DNA of 64,000 nt from assembly GCA_051294375.1 (NCBI GenBank), contig CM119264.1, positions 19,909,590-19,973,589 on the forward strand, read 5' to 3'. The position numbers and the translations under genes are program-made. Below the pieces are notes generated by a model. That model ran no database searches. It worked only from the letters and a program-made list of their open reading frames with translations, and was not told where the DNA came from. This document shows positions 53,901 through 61,900 of this stretch, one piece after another (positions within the stretch are counted from its first letter, which is position 1; every line of letters begins with the position of its first letter). Source of the stretch: Paraspadella gotoi (Eukaryota > Chaetognatha).

Positions 53901-55948
53901 TCACATTCATAAGACATCCCATCTGATTTGCTACTTACTGCTAAATTATCGTAGGCAGATCTGACATTGTTTGCTCAAACTTGTTTTTTAATAATCAATA
54001 AATTAGGTAATTGTTTCCAAATGGTCTTGATATTGTTTTCTCAAGCTTATTTGTATTACAATAAGTATGAATAATATTTTTGTGACTTCCTTTTACCATC
54101 GTAAAAAAAAAACAAAGAAGTATTAATACCAACAGAATAATTTAACTTTATAGCTATACCCGAGAGTATGGACGATAGCAAAAATGCTTCAACATTAATA
54201 ACAAAATTACCTGATTCAGATAAAAACGAAAATTTTGAGAAAATATCAATACAAAATGGACAAAAAGAAATATCATCTACTGTCAATACGACTGTTACTA
54301 GCGAGGCTAAAATAAAAAAACCCAATGAAAATACGGAAACCCCTCCCATTAGTTCAATACCCGATACACTAAAACAATCAGGTAAAGTTATATCTAAACA
54401 ATACATGATATTTTATAAAAAAAAATATTGCGATAAAACGAATTCAATGATTCAAGTAAAAGGTAAAAAAAAAATATTGAGAATAAAAGGAAGACAGTAA
54501 TTATAGTAAAACAATAAGTTATTTTTTAATTATTTTTTTTATTAAAAGCTTTATATTTAAATCAAATAAATAACTATAATAATGCAAATTAGGTTATTTG
54601 TTTTTTTTTTTAAATTATTCATATTTTTTTCAATTGTTATTTTTATTAGAAACAAGTTTTAAAAAGCAAACGATGCATCGGGGACAGCAAATCATCAATT
54701 TTTCAGCAGTTATATCCTTTACAAATAGATTATTGTAACTAATAAATTAAATACCTACTCTCATTATACAATACCTTACACAGAATCTTTTACTCCGGGT
54801 GCTGAAGTTGAAAAACTTCTTATTTTTACGGAACCCTCTCCTGATATTAAAAAATCAGGTCAGTGTTTATTTCTTCCATTATATATTTTAAAAGTTTTTA
54901 AAAATAATTATTTTTTTAATAGTTGTCTTCCCATCTACTTCAGAAAATTTAGTTAATCAGGCAAGAAGAACTTCTCCTTCAAAAAGTAAGTTGCATTAAT
55001 ATATATTTTTTAGTCGGATCTGCTTATCAGCAGATTCAGACTCTATAATTTACTTTGTCGGTCCATTGGTCCCACCCCAAAATATTGTCGGTAAATCATT
55101 ATTATCATATCAGAACCTCGAATTATGATAAATTATGCAAAAAAAATGATGTCCGTACGTCCGTCCGTCCCTTAGCAAAAAACTCCAATTACTCATGATT
55201 GGATGGATGGATTGGTATGAAATTTTGTGTGTGGGTAGGAGACTGTGTGATTGAGATGGATATGAAGTTTCGATGGAATCGTGCGAGTGGAAATTGGTTT
55301 AAATGGAAAAAACAAAAAAATCTATTTCACTATTTGAACGCCAATTGCTCATGTGTGGATAGGGCAATTGACCTGAAAGTGTGTGATTGAGCTGGATATA
55401 ACTAACTGTGGGACTCTGGGTCTAACTGGGTCTAACGTCTATCAAAACGGAGGGTGAATAAATGTATTTGGTAACCAAGGTCTATACTCATATCGAAAAT
55501 GTATATAAAAGGTCCAAAAAAAGGGGGAGAGAGAAAGAGTCTGAGATAGAGGAGAAGATGGACTGAACCTAAACTTGAACGCGACCCCGAATCCCCGTGA
55601 GGAGGATGAGGAGGGAGGAGGAAAAGAGAGAGAAGAGGAGCTGTAGACTCGCGTCGTCTACCGGCCTTCGATTCTGGATGGAATCGTGCGAGTGGAAATG
55701 AGTTAAAATGGAAAAAACAAAAGTCATATTTACTTGAAGTATTTTTACTTAAATTTACTCATAATTCTTATGTTTATTAAGAATTGGATAGATAAATTGA
55801 AATGGAATTTTGTGTGTGGGTAGGAAAGTATGTGATAAAGCTGGATATAAATTTTTTTGATGGAATCGTAGGAGTGGAAAAGAGTTCAAACACCAAAAGA
55901 CACATTTATTTGAATTTTTTAAAGTTTTTCTCTCTCTATATCTCTTTC

Positions 55949-55989
<41 letters not shown>

Positions 55990-58900
55990 AATTTATTGAC
56001 CAAATTATGCCAATTGACAAAAATATGCCAGTTGACCAAATTATGCCAGTTGACCAAATTATGCCAGTTGACCAAATTATGCCAGTTGACCAAATTCTGC
56101 AAGTTTACCAAATTATTCCTGTTGACCAAATTATACCAGTTGACCAAATTATGCCTGTTGACCAAATTATGTCAGTTGACCAAATTATGCCAGCTGACAA
56201 AATTATGTCTGTTGACCAAATTATGCCAGTTGACCAAATAATGCAAGTTGATTAAATTATGCAAGTTGATCAATTTAGCTTATTACCACTTAATTATTGT
56301 AGGCAGATCCGACATTGTTTACTTTTCAGGCCAATCTTTTTTAATTGAACACCCACAATTTTAAAAAAATAATATATTGATCGATTTTTTTAATGAAAAA
56401 ATTGATTTAACCGACTAAAAACGGAAAGCAAAAAATATAGTAACGAAATATGAAATTAGGAAATTAGGAATATAAAACCAGAAAAAGGAAGTATTTTAGG
56501 ATCATGGCCGAAATTTTTTAAACAAAACATGACATAATACTACAATTAAAAACTTATTAATATAAACTAGAAAAATCATAGTGATGATGACGATGATAAT
56601 TTCAATACTCAAAAAAGAAAGATATTTTGTGAACAAATCTTTAAATTAAGGTTTAATGCATATAATTTATTTTAAAAAAGTTTTTTAATTTAAAAATTAT
56701 TTTAGATGTTAAAAAATCTGATGTTTATTTTTTGAAATAAAAAACAATGCATTGTCCTTTTTAATGTACATATTTAAATCCTAATATTTACTCATTTCCT
56801 TTGTATTGTTTAAAAAACCTAAAAAATAACAGTTATAATTAGTTACATCGTTTTTATCTGTTATGATTTTACCATTTTATAACATTTCATTCCCAACAAA
56901 TCACATTAAGCAATTGTTATAATCTTATAGGTGAACATGTTGAGAGTTTATCAATAAAACAAGAAGAACCAATTTTTCTACCTCAAGAATGTGATTTTGT
57001 CTCAGCTCCTGATGATGCTAGTAAGTTAGATTTATTTAATACATTTTACTAATTTTTCTTCATATCTGATTAACTGTTTTACAGTTTTTGTCAGATTAAA
57101 AACCATCTCTCTTTTAATAAATTGTGACCTTATTTATTTATATTTATTTATTAAAGTTTATCTTCAAAATCTTTGCCATTTACTTTATTTCAGAATATGG
57201 AGAACAAAGTGGCACTTTGGTTGACTCAACTCAACCTTTTCATGAAAAAGAGAATACAAAATTCTTCAAAAATAATCGTAAGTTTTAAAAACATAAATTT
57301 TAATATTTATTATCAAAGTAATGGTGTATATCATAAACAGAAGTTGAAAAAGTGAATGACTTATCTGAAATGCCACCAATAAGAGGACAAGGACAAGATA
57401 AGGACGATATAAAAGGTTAGTTTATACTTCCTACACTCATGTGCAAAAAAACGCGCCACTTTATATCTTTAAATTCCAGAATTATATAATAAAAATAAAG
57501 TTTTTTTAAAAGTTTAAAAGTTTTTTAAAAAATCAATTAATGTATATAAATTTTATCAATACATATAATCAGTCAGGTGGTTTAAGAGATATAATTTTTT
57601 AAACTTGAGTTCTATATCAAGAGGGGAAAATCTAATATGATTCAAAAGCTTCAGAATCATTGACCTACCATTCATCTTATTTTTTAATCACCTTAAAATT
57701 ATTATTTTGGGATGTGGGTTAATCCAGTTATGACACAATGAAAAATAATGTGGCGAAACGGTCTCGTGCTGATTTTTTCCCTTTAAAATTGTTTCTGAGC
57801 CAAATTAATTGATTTTTACTTTTGGTAATATGTGCGATGTACACTACTGGACATTACTGTGTCTGACAAAAACCCTTGACCATCAACAAAAAAGCTAACT
57901 CGATCAAAAATAGTAAAAAAGATGAAGCAATATAGCTCGAAACGCTTACAAAATTTTAGACCATTGCTTTTATAAATGCAAAAAGAATATTGTTCTTTTT
58001 GGAATATATATATATATATTTTTTTCCCCTATGATTATGAATCAGTGACTAGGGAAAAGAGAGAGGGAGAGAGACATGTAATTAAAAGAGAAAAGAGAGA
58101 GAGAAAGAAATATGAAAATAAAAGAGAGAAAATTTGTTTGTTTTGATAAAACGTAAACAAAACATTTAATAACTGTCCAGACTCAATTTTAAGCACATCA
58201 ATGATGAGAAGCTGTATATAAATTTTCAGCTTCATACACCCAAATTTAATCATAAAAAATGCGATCTATAATTTGGAACGCCAACAACGACGACGCCACT
58301 TATGGGCAAAAGCGATACAATATCATCGCAAACGCTAAGCGATTGCGACGATAAAAATGGAAAATTTATTACAGCAAAAAGTGCTAATGTCTAAATTCCA
58401 AGATCCAAAGAAAAAAAATTTACATAAACAATCTGCATACTATAATTAATAAGGCGGGCCAAAATTGAACACTTTTTATAACTTCTAGTTCTCTCAAAAA
58501 AATTTTTACAAATTTTTATCAATAAAACAAAAAAAAATTACAAAGTGTGGCCCTAGTTCCCAGAGGCCAGCTACAGCGTGACAAAGGGCATGGCCGCTGC
58601 AGGGTCACGTGTCTAAGACGATGACGTCACAGGGAAAACGTGGCACTGATTTGAATTGTTTTGTTGATTCAATTGATTCAAAGTTTATTTCAATTGATTG
58701 GTAAAATCATTTCTTTGATTAGAGACAGTTTTCCTATTTTGAATAATGTAGTATTTACATATGAAGAATAAGTAAAAATGATAAATGATAAAAACAATGT
58801 ATTTCTGATTGAGTTCCAAAACCAGACTGAAATCATTCAGCAAACAATCAATTAAAATAAACAGTTATTAAAAAATGCTTTAAAACTATAAGGACATCTT

Positions 58901-61900
58901 CAGTAAGCCATAGCCGATGAAATTTAAATGCTAATGTTTACACCATTAAAATAATCTATCATGACCATAGATAATGGTATTAAAATATTTTTTGTCAAAA
59001 ATGCTTTCTTCTGAGGGTACTAGCCTAATTAAAAATATTATATTACTATATAGAGCAAAAAATATTTTTTTAAAATTCTAAAATTTTTGGATGGATTCTG
59101 ATAGAGCATAAAAAGTTAAACAAGAAATATAATTACAGCTTTTAAAAATTCTTATGTTTTCTAAGTGAATATATAAAAAAACTGATAAATTCATCGATAG
59201 ATGATGATGATTTTTTACGGTTTTTCTTATTTTTGACATACTTATTGTAAAAATATTTAAAAAAGAATTATACTTTGTATAGGCAACTTTTTATGAGCTG
59301 TCTTAAAAAAAATTTTGGCCTTTTCTATCTATAAATAAATATTACAAAATTAATTACTAGGGTATAAATGCATATTAGAAATTTTTTGTCCATTGAAAGT
59401 ATTCTTAAAAATGTCTAAATAGTCGTTTGAGCATGTACTCACTCAAAAATTTTTGACTCACGCTATTGAGTGCGGCTACCCCTACTTCAGTGGATAAGTT
59501 TTAATATTGGAGAAAAAAGAAACAAAAGATTTCTTGAATTTGATAATCTTTTGAGAATCATGGCCATCTTGTTGGTTCTGTGTTGGGAATCAGATGTTCC
59601 ATATCTTAAGTCTGGTTTCGATCCCCGGAGTGGAAGGATTTATTTTGTTTATGGAATTTATCCACTCGAGCGGCCGCAAAAGTTGTATTATTAACCTTTA
59701 TCTAACTTTTAAAGCTCTACCAGAATCTATCGAAAAAAAAATTGAAAAAAAAAAATTTCAAACTTTATATAATAATAAAATTAGAAATCTACTATGAAAT
59801 TAAATTCAATAGGGGCGGGAGTTCAAAACTTTAGTCTTAAAGTCTTCTTTTTAAGTAAAAAAAGATTTTTTTAAAAAAGTTTGATTTTAATGCTTTTATT
59901 GTTGCTATTAAAATTACAATATTACTATATAATGATAAAACATTTTTTAATCAATCTTAACTGTTTTGATGGATTCTGATAGAGCATAAAAAGTTAAATA
60001 AAAAATTTAACTACAACTTTCAAAAAAATTTATGTTTTCTTGGTCAAAATTAAGAAAAAGTAATAAAATTATCGAAAAATGATGATATGATGATATAAAT
60101 AGTTTTCATATTTTTCACATACTTATGATCAAAATATCGAAAAAAGAATTATACTTTGTGTAGACAACTTTTTGCAAGCTACCTGAATCTGATCTTAAAA
60201 ATCAAAAAATCAAAAAAAATTTTTAGCCTTTCCTATTTATAAATAAATATTAAAAAATTAATATATGGAGTATGGAGTAATATCAAAAAAATTTTTCTAT
60301 TCAAATTTTTTTAAAAATGTCTAAATTTTCGTTTGAGCAGGTGCTGAATTTAATTTCTTAATCACCTTACTGAGTTAGTCTCCCCCTAATAAAATAATCT
60401 TTAATTGCTTCCATGCGCTAATCAATAAAATAAATTTTAAAAATTATTTTTATTTTCATATTCTCTAACAGTCACTTAACCATTATTTATTTGAGAGAAC
60501 TTCTAGTTTTCAACCTGTTCCGGCCTAATAATTATATAATAATAATAATTATAATAAATATATTTAGCTATTTTGTACATTCTTCTTATTTTGATTCATA
60601 GTAAGATTATTAAAAATAAAACACACTGTATAGTATATACTAGTGTATAGTATATACTATATTTTTTATGCGACTTTATTTAATGTAATGTCCTCGGCGC
60701 TAAGTGGGCTGAAGACTACTATCTGTAACTTCTATGCCCCCTCAGCAGCCATGGAACGTGTCCTGGGCTTTAAACCAGGGCTTGAAGGTTTTCTTAACCC
60801 CCAAGGGTGTTTACTAAGGTGAAGTAAAAGTTTGGGATCAAAATTTAGCAGTTATATCTTGAAAACTATCATATTAGTTTAATACTAATCTGCAGTTATT
60901 TTTCTTTTCTTAAAAATATAGTAGCCCAATCAGCTTATTTTATATATATATAATGTCAAAATTTCAAAATGTTTTTTTTTTTAAATTCTGAGAACCGATT
61001 CAGATTTTTCGTTAAAAGTTGATATGAGAAAATATAAATTTTTTTAAAAAATTATGTCATTGAGTAGGTTAAAATTACAAAAAAAATTATTTTTAGTTTT
61101 TTTAGTTTTTTTATATTTTTGTCTCACTTAATGAAATAATTTTTAAAAAAGAATTGTGCTTTCTTATATCAACTTTTTGCAAGGAATCCAAATCCGATCC
61201 TAAAATTTAAAAATTTGCATTATGAAATTTTAGCCTAATAAATAATTATTATATATAAATATAGCTCACTTGTGCCCAATAATGTATAAAATTCAAATAA
61301 TTAATTTACCAAAGTATTTTTATTGGTTTTTATGTTTATGTTTTATATGCTTAATTTTAATTTTCCTGCCATAATCTTCAATCGTCAAACTTCCGGTCGG
61401 GCAACGTTTAACGGGAGTCTGCTCATAAGATTGGAAAAAAAAAATTTGAAAATTTAACAAAAAAAAAACTTCGTCCCCGATGGTCATTAATTCTCCTTTT
61501 CCCGGGTACAAAGATGCGCCAATCCAAAATTTTTCGATATCAACTTTACAAAGATATAGGTTCTAAAGTGGCAAATCTTCTAAGGACGCTCTGCTCTAGA
61601 AAGCAATTAAGCGAGCCCAATTAGTCCTTTGGTCATACTTACTTCGAACATGACTGACAATTTGGTAAGTATGCATTTTTAGTCCATTTTCAAATCTTTG
61701 AATGTAAAAGTCAAATAAAATAATAGAAAAAATACCCTCAATCTTGCGCTTCGTCTTTTCAATAGAAAAGCATTGATTGATTACAAAAATCGGATACTCC
61801 AAATGTGGCCAAAGTCCTGATTTCGGTTTGAAGGCATAAACTTATTTTTAATTTTGTTTTTTTTTTCCCAGGAGAAGCTTTTTTAGGTGATAAAAGTTTG

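Noticed and set aside
55755-56255. Repeat-protein-like frames at the 18-bp array
   Set aside because: Same minisatellite inside a Helentron-like element.
60690-60810. tRNA-like SINE on the minus strand near GGTTTAAAGCCC
   Set aside because: Only a weak B-box resemblance; no A box and no second copy seen.
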